A stretch of DNA of 20,120 bases, taken from contig JASLCD010000007.1 in NCBI GenBank assembly GCA_030146295.1, positions 1-20,120 of the forward strand, read 5' to 3'. The notes beneath the pieces are model-generated. The model made no database searches. It worked only from the letters and a program-made list of their open reading frames with translations, and was not told where the DNA came from. This document shows positions 5,638 to 14,525 of the stretch, one piece after another. Source of the stretch: Chryseobacterium sp. (lineage in GTDB: Bacteria > Bacteroidota > Bacteroidia > Flavobacteriales > Weeksellaceae). Both the position numbers and the translations under genes were made by a program. The number at the start of each line of letters is the position of its first letter. The first letter of the stretch is position 1.

Positions 5638-8310
5638 ATGTTAAAAAAATCTTCCAACAAAAATCTCAATTCGGCGGCGCTTGTCAAATTGAAAGAAGCT
5701 GCTGCTGAGAACGAAAAAATGATTTACGCCTTGCTGGAAACTTCAGAAGAAGGACTCAGCGAAAATACAGTAAAAGATCGACTGAAAATTTATGGCAGGA
5801 ATGAGATAGCTACCCAAAAGGCTCCCTCGTGGCTGAAGCAGTTTGCCCATTCTTTTTTTAATCCGTTTAATTATATCCTGGCCTGCATCGCAGTAATCTC
5901 GTTGTTCATTGATGTCATCCTTGTTCCGGCAGGTGAAAAGGATTTCAGTACCAGTATTATAATCTGCGTTATGCTTCTGCTCAGTACAGTCCTGAGATTT
6001 ATTCAGGAGTTCAGAAGCAACAAAGCTGCAGAAGCATTAAAGAAGATGGTAAAAACAAGCTGTCTCACCAAAAGAAAATTCAGTGAAAGTGAAGAAATAG
6101 AAATCACTGAAATTGTCCCTGGAGATATTGTTATTTTATCCGCTGGCGATATGGTTCCCGCCGACTGTAGAATTCTTAAAAGCAAAGACCTTTTCATCAG
6201 TGAATCAATTCTGACTGGAGAAGCACTTCCGGTGGAAAAAAATGCACTCCCTGTCAGAGATGTCAAAAACCGGAATCCACTTAGTCTGCCAAACATATGC
6301 TTTATGGGAACCAACGTAGTAAGTGGATCAGCAACAGTGGTGGTTGCCAATACCGGTATTTTCACCTATTTCGGAAGCATCAGCAGAAGCCTTGTTTCCA
6401 AAAGACCTGAAACAGCTTTTGATATTGGGGTTAATAAAGTAAGCTATCTGCTGATCCGGTTTATGCTGATCATGACTCCCGTTATTTTTATCATCAACGG
6501 ATTGGTAAAAGGAGACTGGATGCAGGCTCTATTGTTCGCCATTGCTGTAGCTGTAGGCCTTACCCCTGAAATGCTTCCCATGATTGTTACCGCCAACCTC
6601 GCTAAAGGGGCCGTCAATATGAGCAAAAAAAAGGTGATCGTAAAAAGATTAAATGCCATTCAGAATATCGGAGCGATGGATATTCTCTGTACCGATAAAA
6701 CAGGAACGCTTACTCTTGACAAAATTGTATTGGAAACACATCTGAATGTACGCGGTATTGAGGATGATGAAGTTTTAAAATGGGGGTACCTCAACAGCTT
6801 TCACCAGACTGGTCTTAAAAATCTTCTGGATCAGGCTGTTCTGGACCATGCTGAAGTTCATAACCTGATGAAAGCAGATGAACTTTACCAGAAAGTAGAC
6901 GAAATTCCTTTCGACTTCGAAAGAAGAAGAATGTCTGTCATCCTGAATACGTCCAAAGGAAAACATTTGATGATTTCCAAAGGCGCTGTAGAAGAAATGC
7001 TTCCGCTGTGCAAATACGCCTTAGATCCAGGAGAAGATCACAGTCTGCATATTGAGAATGACAATACGGTTCCGTTGGATGAGCTTATGAAACAGCAGAT
7101 TATCAGAATGTCTGAAAAACTGAATGCTGAAGGACTTCGGGTATTATTAATTGCCATCCGCGAATTTGATGGTGACCATCCGCTGAATTATTCTGTAGCA
7201 GACGAAAACAATCTTATTCTTACAGGATTTATGGGATTTCTTGATCCTGCAAAACCATCCGCAGAGCCAAGTATCAAGGCCCTACATAAACTGGGGGTAG
7301 AAATAAAAGTGGTCACCGGGGACAACGATATTGTTGCTAAAAAAATCTGTCATGATGTAGGAATTCCTATCAACACCATCATGCTTGGCGATGAACTCGA
7401 CAATATGAGCGATGACGAACTTCTTCAGAATATGGATCTCTATTCTGTTTTTGCTAAAGTAAGCCCATTACAAAAACAGCGTATTGTAAAAATACTGAGA
7501 TCAAAAGGTCATACTGTAGGATTCATGGGAGACGGCATCAATGATGCAGCTGCGATTAAGGAAGCTGATGTCGGAATTTCTGTGGATACAGGAGCAGACA
7601 TTGCCAAGGAAAGTGCTGATATCATCCTGCTGGAAAAGGATCTGATGGTTTTGCGAAGTGGAGTAATCTACGGCAGAAGAACTTTCGGAAATATTGTTAA
7701 ATATATAAAAATGACTGCCAGCAGCAATTTCGGGAATATGTTCAGTATGATTGGAGCGAGTGCACTGCTTCCGTTTCTGCCGATGCTTCCTTTACAAATT
7801 TTAACTCAGAATCTGTTGTATGATGTATCCCAATCGTCCATTCCTTGGGATACTATGGATAAAGATTTTCTGGAGAAACCGAAAAAATGGGAAGCCGGAA
7901 GCATTAAAAAGTTTATGCTGTACATAGGCCCTTTGAGTTCCATTTTTGATTATATGACTTTTGCAGTGATGTTCTTCATCTTCAAAGCCAATACTCCTGA
8001 GCATCAAAGTTTATTTCAGACAGGCTGGTTTGTAGAAGGTTTGTTATCCCAGACCTTGATTGTTCATATTATCCGAACGAAAAAAATCCCATTCATCCAA
8101 AGCTGGGCAGCAGCACCTGTAGTTGCTTTGACAAGTCTGATCATACTGATCGGAATTCTGATCCCTTTCACCCCCATGGCAGAATACCTGAAAATGCAGC
8201 CTTTACCTCTGAGCTATTTTCCTTATTTAATAGGAATTCTTACTGGATATTGTGTGCTAACCCAATTTGTGAAACAATGGTTTATCAGAAAATTCGGACA
8301 ATGGCTGTAA
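5638..8310 (+). CDS. mgtA: Mg2+-importing P-type ATPase (MgtA/MgtB type, P3B)
   Basis: This 890-residue ATPase is close to the usual length of about 900. The N-terminal cytosolic part is followed by TM1-2, the actuator loop with LTGEALP (T193-G194-E195), TM3-4 with the ion-path motif LTPEMLP (P310-E311), the phosphorylation motif DKTGTLT with D353, TGDN (560-563) and the hinge MGDGINDAAA (D632, D636). Six C-terminal TMs begin with SSNFGNMFSM and LTQNLLYDVSQSSIPWDTMD, which is typical of MgtA/MgtB and distinguishes it from Ca2+, Cu+ or Zn2+ pumps. It drives Mg2+ into the cell at the cost of ATP. It lies between mgtC and an RND efflux gene set on one strand with short gaps (25 and 64 bp) and no visible terminator, so co-transcription is likely. 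Confidence 0.95.
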   Translation: MLKKSSNKNLNSAALVKLKEAAAENEKMIYALLETSEEGLSENTVKDRLKIYGRNEIATQKAPSWLKQFAHSFFNPFNYILACIAVISLFIDVILVPAGEKDFSTSIIICVMLLLSTVLRFIQEFRSNKAAEALKKMVKTSCLTKRKFSESEEIEITEIVPGDIVILSAGDMVPADCRILKSKDLFISESILTGEALPVEKNALPVRDVKNRNPLSLPNICFMGTNVVSGSATVVVANTGIFTYFGSISRSLVSKRPETAFDIGVNKVSYLLIRFMLIMTPVIFIINGLVKGDWMQALLFAIAVAVGLTPEMLPMIVTANLAKGAVNMSKKKVIVKRLNAIQNIGAMDILCTDKTGTLTLDKIVLETHLNVRGIEDDEVLKWGYLNSFHQTGLKNLLDQAVLDHAEVHNLMKADELYQKVDEIPFDFERRRMSVILNTSKGKHLMISKGAVEEMLPLCKYALDPGEDHSLHIENDNTVPLDELMKQQIIRMSEKLNAEGLRVLLIAIREFDGDHPLNYSVADENNLILTGFMGFLDPAKPSAEPSIKALHKLGVEIKVVTGDNDIVAKKICHDVGIPINTIMLGDELDNMSDDELLQNMDLYSVFAKVSPLQKQRIVKILRSKGHTVGFMGDGINDAAAIKEADVGISVDTGADIAKESADIILLEKDLMVLRSGVIYGRRTFGNIVKYIKMTASSNFGNMFSMIGASALLPFLPMLPLQILTQNLLYDVSQSSIPWDTMDKDFLEKPKKWEAGSIKKFMLYIGPLSSIFDYMTFAVMFFIFKANTPEHQSLFQTGWFVEGLLSQTLIVHIIRTKKIPFIQSWAAAPVVALTSLIILIGILIPFTPMAEYLKMQPLPLSYFPYLIGILTGYCVLTQFVKQWFIRKFGQWL

Positions 8311-8374
8311 GGCTTAAAAAATATCACTTGATTGAAATAAAATTAAATTAAATTATTGGTTATAAACATCTTAT

Positions 8375-9478
8375 ATGAAAAAAACAGTCTTAACAATGGT
8401 ACTTTTGGCATTTGTTACCTCTTGTAAAAATCCCAAAAGTGAAACCCCTCAGGATCATGATCTCCAGATAAAGGGGGATCAGGTTATTGTTCCGGAAAAC
8501 AATCCTGTTTTCAAAAAAATTAAAACACAGACCGTCACAGAGCAGGAGCACAGCGATGGTGTTGTTTCGGCAGGAACGATTCAGGCCATTCCCAATCATT
8601 ATGCAGAAATCGCCAGTCCTTTTTCAGGAAGAATTACCAAATCTTTTATTCAGCTTGGACAGAATGTTTCTGCCGGCAGCCCTCTTTTTGAAATCCTTTC
8701 TTCCGATTATTTTTCAGTTCAAAAGGATTACACAGATGCATTGAATGATGTACAGCTTGCAGAAAAGAATTACAGACGCCAGCAGGATCTTGTCAAGCAT
8801 GGCGTGGGCATTCAAAAAGAACTGGACGAAGCTGAAACAGATTTTAAAAATAAAAAAACATCACTGTCCAATGCTTCTTCTGCATTAAAGGTATATAACA
8901 GCAAAGGAGGAGGTATAGGAAGTCCTCTCATTGTAAGAGCTCCCATCAATGGCGAAATTATCTCCAACAAAATTGTAAACGGCCAATATCTGAAAGGAGA
9001 TGCTGATCCGGTGATGATTATCGCAGAATTATCCAAAGTCTGGATCTCGGGTGATGTAAAGGAAAAAGACATTCGTTTTGTTAATCCCGGAGATCAGGTT
9101 TCCGTAAAAGTAAGTGCCTATCCGGACAGAAATATCACCGGGAAGGTTTACCACATCAATGAAATTGTAGATGAAGATACCCGAAGCATCAAAGTTCTTA
9201 TTGAATGTGATAACCCGGATCGAAAACTAAAACCGGGAATGTATGCCACTGTGAATTTCTCAACAACACCCGAAAAGACTGTGATGATTCCCGTTACGGC
9301 TCTCATGCAGCAGGACAGTTCCCAGTATGTATGGACAAAAACAGGTAAGAACCAGTTTACCAAACGTTCTGTAACAACGGGAGAAACCGATCAGAAAACA
9401 GTGAGAATCACATCAGGTTTAAAGCCTGGAGAAACCATCATGACTGAAGGAGGAATTTATATGCTGGATGCGAAATAA
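8375..9478 (+). CDS. RND efflux periplasmic adaptor lipoprotein (CusB/CzcB type)
   Basis: This is a 367-residue membrane-fusion protein. The signal peptide ends in the lipobox VTSC with Cys17. Two half-lipoyl motifs (about 71-108, ASPFSGRITKSFIQLGQNV; about 185-215, RAPINGEIISNKIVNGQYL) flank an alpha-helical hairpin (about 112-172). The beta-barrel contains SVKVSAYPDRNITGKVYHI, and a membrane-proximal domain ends the protein. It should link the inner-membrane transporter to the outer-membrane channel. There is no Met-rich or His-rich metal-binding N-terminal extension such as CusB's methionine site, so the metal cannot be read from it. No promoter box is seen in the 64-bp gap from mgtA. Confidence 0.92.
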   Translation: MKKTVLTMVLLAFVTSCKNPKSETPQDHDLQIKGDQVIVPENNPVFKKIKTQTVTEQEHSDGVVSAGTIQAIPNHYAEIASPFSGRITKSFIQLGQNVSAGSPLFEILSSDYFSVQKDYTDALNDVQLAEKNYRRQQDLVKHGVGIQKELDEAETDFKNKKTSLSNASSALKVYNSKGGGIGSPLIVRAPINGEIISNKIVNGQYLKGDADPVMIIAELSKVWISGDVKEKDIRFVNPGDQVSVKVSAYPDRNITGKVYHINEIVDEDTRSIKVLIECDNPDRKLKPGMYATVNFSTTPEKTVMIPVTALMQQDSSQYVWTKTGKNQFTKRSVTTGETDQKTVRITSGLKPGETIMTEGGIYMLDAK

Positions 9479-9504
9479 TGTAAAATGATGCGAAATCAAA
9501 AACT

Positions 9505-12500
9505 ATGAAGAAATTACTGACAATCTCTATACAGAAGAGATGGCTGATGCTGGCCCTCTTCCTTTTATTGGGGTTCTTTGGGTATTATTCCTGGACCAGA
9601 CTATCCATAGAAGCCTATCCTGATATTGCTGATGTAACCTCACAGGTTGTAACACAGGTTCCCGGGCTAGCCGCTGAAGAAGTGGAACAGCAAATCACCA
9701 TCCCTTTGGAAAGATCACTGAATGGACTTCCCGGAATGCATGTGATGAGAAGCAAAAGTACCTTCGGACTATCCATCATTACTATGGTTTTCGATGATGG
9801 TATCGACGACTACTGGGCGCGGCAGCGTATTCAGGAAAGACTGACAGATGTTACACTTCCCTACGGTGCACAACCAGGGCTGGATCCTCTCACCTCTCCT
9901 ATCGGCGAAGTATATCGCTACATCATCGAAAGCAACAACCACAGCCTTCGGGAGCTGACGGATTTACAAAAATTCGTCATCATTCCGCGGATCAAACAGG
10001 TTTCCGGAATTGCTGACGTCACCAATTTCGGAGGAATTACCACTCAGTTTCAGATCGAACTGGATCCACATAAACTTGAACAGTACGGACTTTCTCTGTC
10101 GGAAGTCACTGAAACCATTTCCAAGAACAATGTAAGTGCAGGAGGTAGCATGCTTCCCCGCGGAAACCTTGCGTATGTCATTCGTGGAATAGGATTGGTA
10201 AAGGATTTAAATGACCTTGGAAAAATTGTCGTAAAAACGCAAAATGGAGTCCCTGTTTTTTTAAATGATGTAGGAACACTGAAATACGGAAACCTGGAGA
10301 GAAAAGGAATTCTTGGCTATACCGACAGAAAACGGAATTACTCTGAAAGTGTGGAAGGAATTGTACTTTTATTAAGAGGCCAAAATCCTTCACAGGTACT
10401 GGAAGGAGTACATGAAGCTATTGAAGAGCTGAATACGGAAACACTTCCTCCCGGAGTACAAATTCATGCTTTTCTGGACAGGACAGACCTGGTAAAAACG
10501 ACCCTTACCACAGTTTCTCATACCCTTACAGAGGGAATCGTATTGGTGATTATTGTACTGATCGTATTTCTTGGAAGCTGGAGAGGTGCATTACTGGTAG
10601 CTATTACCATTCCGCTTTCTTTATTGTTTGCCTTTATACTGATGCATTTTACCAACATTCCTGCAAACCTCCTTTCACTGGGAGCCATTGATTTCGGAAT
10701 CATTGTGGATGGCGCTATCGTAATGCTGGAAACGATTCTGAAGAAAAGGGAAGAAAATCCGGAAGAAGCACTGGAAGAAAAAACAATTACCCAAAGAGTG
10801 ATTGAAGTGGCCAAACCCATTTTCTTTTCAACAATTATTATCATTACCGCTTATCTGCCGTTATTCGCTTTTGAAAGAGTAGAGAAAAAACTTTTTACAC
10901 CTATGGCTTTTACAGTAGGGTATGCCCTATTGGGTGCACTCGCAGTAGCCTTACTTCTGATCCCGGGATTGGCATATGTCATCTACCGCAAACCACAAAA
11001 AATCTATCATAATAAATGGCTGGAAAAACTTGTAACAGCCTATGGAAAAAGAATAGAAAAAATAATGCAGGCTCCCAAAAGAGTTATCATTCCGATTATC
11101 ATGGTTTTAATATCCTCCGGAATTTTGTCTTACACCGTAGGGAAAGATTTCCTTCCGGAACTGGATGAAGGCTCCATCTGGCTTCAGGTACAGCTACCTC
11201 CGGGAATATCTTTAGCCAAATCAAAAGAAATGAGTGATACACTGCGTGCCCGCACCCTGAAACATTCCGAAATCACTTATATGATGATCCAGGCAGGGCG
11301 TAATGACGATGGTACCGACCCATGGACCGCTTCTCACTTTGAAGTATCCATAGGAATAAAACCTTACAGCGAATGGCCTTCCGGAAAAACAAAAGCAGAC
11401 CTCATCAAAGAACTCGCAGCAGATTATAAAGACATGCCCGGATTTACGGTAGGCTTTTCACAGCCCATGATTGACGGGGTAATGGATAAAATCTCCGGAG
11501 CCCACAGTGAACTGGTTGTAAAAGTATATGGAGAAGACTTTAAAGAAACCAGACGTATTGCAGAAAATGTGTTGTCTACCTTGAATAAAATTCCGGGTTC
11601 GGCAGATCTTGCCATCGATCAGGAGCCGCCGCTGCCTCAGCTGCAAATCATTGCCAATAGGGATAAGATCGCTCAGTATGGACTGAATGTGGCAGATGTT
11701 GCCGACCTTATTGAAGTGGCATTGGGAGGAAAAGCAATTTCGCAGATTTTTATTGGCAATAAAGTTTATGATATTTCCTGTCGTTACACGGAAGATAGCC
11801 GCGATACTCCGGATAAAATCGGAAACCTGATGCTGACCTCAGCTTCCGGAGCGAAAATTCCGCTGTCTCAGGTAGCCGAAGTAAAATTAAGTACCGGAGA
11901 AAGTACCATTACCCGGGAAATGAACAAACGCCATCTTACCGTAAAACTGAATCTGAGAGGAACCGATCTTTCCTCTTTCCTGAAAAAAGCACAGGATAAA
12001 ATTGAAAAAGACATTAAATACGATCATGAGAAATACCAGATTAAATGGGGGGGACAGTTTGAAAATCAAAACAGAGCATATTCCAGGCTGGCATTTATTG
12101 TTCCATTGGCACTGGCTATTATGTTCCTGCTGTTGTATGGTGCATTTGGGGACTTCAAACAGGCTTTGGTACTGATGTCCATTGTTCCGTTAGCTTTATT
12201 TGGCGGAATGCTCGCGCTCAATATCCGGGGAATGTCTCTGAATGTCTCTTCTGCGGTAGGATTTATCGCATTGTTCGGGGTAGCCATCCAGAACGGGGTA
12301 ATCATGATTTCTCACATCAATGATCTCCGCAAAAAGGGATATGAGCTGAAACAGGCGGCCATTAAGGGAGCCCGAGATCGTTTCAGACCGGTGCTGATGA
12401 CGGCAACAGTTGCTGTCATCGGATTATTCCCGGCATCATTGGCTACAGGGATTGGTTCAGATGTACAGCGGCCATTGGCAACCGTAATTGTCTATGGATT

Positions 12501-12600
12501 GATGTTCTCTACTATTTTAACATTATTCGCTCTGCCGGCTATTTATTTTATGGCTGAGAGCCGTAACGGAAAACAAAATTTGGAATCAGATGAAAATTAG
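9505..12600 (+). CDS. czcA: Heavy-metal RND transporter (CzcA/HME family)
   Basis: This 1031-residue inner-membrane proton antiporter has the family layout: TM1 (about 13-32), a large periplasmic loop, TM2-6, a long cytoplasmic or periplasmic segment, a second loop and TM8-12. TM4 carries DFGIIVDGAIVMLE with D396, D402 and E409, equivalent to the D-D-E proton-relay triad of CzcA. This is the divalent-cation type (Zn, Co, Cd, Ni), unlike the AIGAMVDAA pattern of Cu/Ag pumps (CusA). The second loop has the HME-type segments GRNDDGTDPW and GFSQPMIDGVMDKISG. In most relatives an Asn follows the TM4 Glu; here it is Thr (LETI). The start follows the adaptor by 26 bp, and the end overlaps the outer-membrane gene by 11 bp, indicating translational coupling. 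The exact metal is not known. Confidence 0.93.
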   Translation: MKKLLTISIQKRWLMLALFLLLGFFGYYSWTRLSIEAYPDIADVTSQVVTQVPGLAAEEVEQQITIPLERSLNGLPGMHVMRSKSTFGLSIITMVFDDGIDDYWARQRIQERLTDVTLPYGAQPGLDPLTSPIGEVYRYIIESNNHSLRELTDLQKFVIIPRIKQVSGIADVTNFGGITTQFQIELDPHKLEQYGLSLSEVTETISKNNVSAGGSMLPRGNLAYVIRGIGLVKDLNDLGKIVVKTQNGVPVFLNDVGTLKYGNLERKGILGYTDRKRNYSESVEGIVLLLRGQNPSQVLEGVHEAIEELNTETLPPGVQIHAFLDRTDLVKTTLTTVSHTLTEGIVLVIIVLIVFLGSWRGALLVAITIPLSLLFAFILMHFTNIPANLLSLGAIDFGIIVDGAIVMLETILKKREENPEEALEEKTITQRVIEVAKPIFFSTIIIITAYLPLFAFERVEKKLFTPMAFTVGYALLGALAVALLLIPGLAYVIYRKPQKIYHNKWLEKLVTAYGKRIEKIMQAPKRVIIPIIMVLISSGILSYTVGKDFLPELDEGSIWLQVQLPPGISLAKSKEMSDTLRARTLKHSEITYMMIQAGRNDDGTDPWTASHFEVSIGIKPYSEWPSGKTKADLIKELAADYKDMPGFTVGFSQPMIDGVMDKISGAHSELVVKVYGEDFKETRRIAENVLSTLNKIPGSADLAIDQEPPLPQLQIIANRDKIAQYGLNVADVADLIEVALGGKAISQIFIGNKVYDISCRYTEDSRDTPDKIGNLMLTSASGAKIPLSQVAEVKLSTGESTITREMNKRHLTVKLNLRGTDLSSFLKKAQDKIEKDIKYDHEKYQIKWGGQFENQNRAYSRLAFIVPLALAIMFLLLYGAFGDFKQALVLMSIVPLALFGGMLALNIRGMSLNVSSAVGFIALFGVAIQNGVIMISHINDLRKKGYELKQAAIKGARDRFRPVLMTATVAVIGLFPASLATGIGSDVQRPLATVIVYGLMFSTILTLFALPAIYFMAESRNGKQNLESDEN

Positions 12601-13855
12601 AGTTCGTTTTATCATATTATCTGTAGTATTGCTCAGCATCACAGGTATAAAGGCACAGGAAAAAGAACTTTTACATTTCGAAGAATACCTGGGTCTTGTC
12701 GGAAATAAGAATCTGGGATATGCCTCTCAGAGATACAATGTAAGCATGGCGGAAGCAGCCATTCAGACTGCCAATATGTTTCCTGATCCTCAATTGGAAA
12801 TGGAGACCACCAATAATGGAGTCAATAAAAATATGGGATATGTCTACGGGACATCCATCGGCTGGACGCTAGAGCTTGGTCATAAAAGAAAAGCCAGAGT
12901 TAATCTGGCAAGAAACCAGTCCGAACTGAGCAAAATACAGTTACAGGATTTTTTCAGAAACCTGAGGGCTGACGCCAGCTTAGGATATGTGGATGCATTA
13001 AAATCCAAAGCACTGCTGGAGGTACAGCAGGATTCTTATAAAAATATGCAGCAGCTGGCAAAGTCTGACAGCATCCGCTACCGCTTGGGAACGATATCAT
13101 TAGTCACATCCAAACAGAGTAAGCTGGAAGCAGCTTCTCTTCTTAACGAGGTATATCAGGCAGAAAGTGCAGAACAGCAGGCCCTCACAGCCCTGTCGGT
13201 ATTTCTTGGAGACAGCAAAATAACAGGCAGAGATGTTGCAGGAGATTTTAATGCTTTTAACAGGGATTTCAGTATTGACGATCTCACTCTTCAGGCATTG
13301 AATGAAAGAGCTGATTTATTGGCAGCCAGACAAAATACAGAGGTTGCCAGAAGTATGATCAATCTGGAAAAAGCCAACCGTGTTATAGATCTGGGCATCA
13401 GTGCCGGAGCAGAGCGCCATACCGAAGCCACTAACGAAATTGCTCCCTCTCCCACCGTTAATGCGGTAAAACTGGGTCTCAGCATTCCTATTAAATTCTC
13501 CAACAAAAGAAATGCAGGGTTGAAAATAGCAGAAATGGCACATTCTCAGGCTGAAGTTGAATACAAGCAGATAGAGCAAGGAATAAAAGCTGAAGTAATG
13601 CAGGCTTTTCAGCAGTACACGGCTACTCAGAAACAGCTCAGACAATTCCACAACGGGATGCTTACGGAGGCCAAAAGTATTCTGGAAGGAATCACCTACA
13701 GCTACAAAAGAGGAGAAAGTTCCATTCTTGAAGTTCTGAATGCCCAGAGAACGTATAACAATGTTAGAAAAGACTATTATCAGGCTCTGGCGGATAATGC
13801 AGCGGCTTTAATCGAACTTGAACGTAAGGCCGGAATATGGGATATCCATTTTTAG
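12590..13855 (+). CDS. TolC-family outer-membrane efflux protein (CzcC/CusC type)
   Basis: This is a 421-residue precursor with a type I signal peptide (about 1-22, cleavage after IKA before QEKE). Two outer-membrane-efflux repeats (about 30-205 and 225-415) hold long heptad-like helices. The segments YKNMQQLAKSDSIRYRLGT and ILEGITYSYKRGESSILEVL occupy equivalent places in the two repeats, as is usual for this family; the second is typical of metal-pump OMFs. It forms the trimeric exit duct for the RND pump encoded just upstream. The start codon lies inside the end of the transporter gene (11-bp overlap). It is the last gene of the operon, before a repeat element and a strong terminator. Confidence 0.92.
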   Translation: MKIRVRFIILSVVLLSITGIKAQEKELLHFEEYLGLVGNKNLGYASQRYNVSMAEAAIQTANMFPDPQLEMETTNNGVNKNMGYVYGTSIGWTLELGHKRKARVNLARNQSELSKIQLQDFFRNLRADASLGYVDALKSKALLEVQQDSYKNMQQLAKSDSIRYRLGTISLVTSKQSKLEAASLLNEVYQAESAEQQALTALSVFLGDSKITGRDVAGDFNAFNRDFSIDDLTLQALNERADLLAARQNTEVARSMINLEKANRVIDLGISAGAERHTEATNEIAPSPTVNAVKLGLSIPIKFSNKRNAGLKIAEMAHSQAEVEYKQIEQGIKAEVMQAFQQYTATQKQLRQFHNGMLTEAKSILEGITYSYKRGESSILEVLNAQRTYNNVRKDYYQALADNAAALIELERKAGIWDIHF

Positions 13856-13864
13856 CAGGAAATA

Positions 13865-14005
13865 TGGAAGCCGGAGAGTGGAAGTTTCTGGAAGCCGATA
13901 GATAAGTATACATCAATTGTATTAACTTTTTAAATGTTAAACAATACATGCCCAGTGATTCTAAAAACACAAATAGGATTTCCAGCTTCAAACCTCCGGC
14001 TTCCT
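13865..14005. repeat. Inverted and direct TGGAAGCCGG-type intergenic repeat
   Basis: TGGAAG occurs at 13865, 13879 and 13889, the first and last continuing as GGAAGCCG. An exact inverted copy of GGAAGCCGGAG (13866-13876) lies at 13994-14004 as CTCCGGCTTCC. On the minus strand it continues with GTTTGAAGCTGGAAAT, which roughly matches the left array. About 95 bp of AT-rich, non-coding DNA lies between the arrays. The form is that of a small palindromic element rather than a gene part. Confidence 0.5.
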
Positions 14006-14008
14006 GCA

Positions 14009-14047
14009 AAAAAAGCCCTGAAATCTGTTAGATTTCAGGGCTTTTTT
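14009..14047. terminator. Strong bidirectional terminator
   Basis: AAAAAAGCCCTGAAATCT (14009-14026) and its perfect complement (14030-14047) enclose only GTT. The A and T runs serve as U tracts in both directions. It separates the + strand operon from the convergent minus-strand gene, whose stop codon (14046-14048) overlaps the arm. Confidence 0.95.
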
Positions 14048-14501
14048 ATCTTTTATACTGAGATTCATAAATTCCGATCCAGTCATCAGGAGTCATTTTC
14101 TGACTCAGTTCAGCGATCAGCTCAAAAGGAATATCTTCTACTTTTTTGAAACGGATGCAGGATTTCCCCATGTCCAGTTTCTTTTTGGAATGTTTTGGAT
14201 ATTCTGCTACAAACCAGTTCAGAAGTTCAGGTCTTGAATACAGCCCCATGTGATAAAGGGCTATAAAATTCTTCTGGGAAGCCAGATTGATGAACGGCAG
14301 CGGTGTCCCGGGTGCACAATGATATCCGGCAGGAAAAGTAGCCAGAGGAACTACCCATCCTATCATCCCGTAATTGGTAGCTTCTTCAAAACCTTTCGGA
14401 AGATTGTCATTCACCGTATCAAAAAGTTTTTTAAAAGCCTCCTGTCTTTCTTCAGGAATCTTTGAGATATAATCTTCTATGGAAACTGACTGAATCTGCA
14501 T
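14046..14501 (-). CDS. DUF1801 (YdhG-like) protein
   Basis: This 151-residue cytoplasmic protein without signal peptide matches the DUF1801/YdhG layout. An N-terminal helix (ISKIPEERQEAFKKLFDTV) is followed by the strand region EEATNYGMIGWVVPLATFPAGYH, a central LPFINLASQKNFIALYHMGLY and a C-terminal KSCIRFKKVEDIPFELIAEL. Proteins of this fold resemble frataxin-like iron chaperones of Bacillus, but most members have no tested function, so no role is assigned. It lies 24 bp after the stop of the exported-protein gene at 14526 with no terminator between, and may be the last gene of that transcript. Confidence 0.85.
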   Translation of the reverse strand: MQIQSVSIEDYISKIPEERQEAFKKLFDTVNDNLPKGFEEATNYGMIGWVVPLATFPAGYHCAPGTPLPFINLASQKNFIALYHMGLYSRPELLNWFVAEYPKHSKKKLDMGKSCIRFKKVEDIPFELIAELSQKMTPDDWIGIYESQYKR

Positions 14502-14525
14502 ATTTTAATTTTTTCTAAAATACAA

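Noticed and set aside
9467..9496. Direct repeat GATGCGAAAT at 9467 and 9487 around the adaptor stop codon
   Set aside because: Two 10-bp copies 20 bp apart at a gene junction look like a small local duplication; there is no symmetry or promoter context that would make it a regulatory site.
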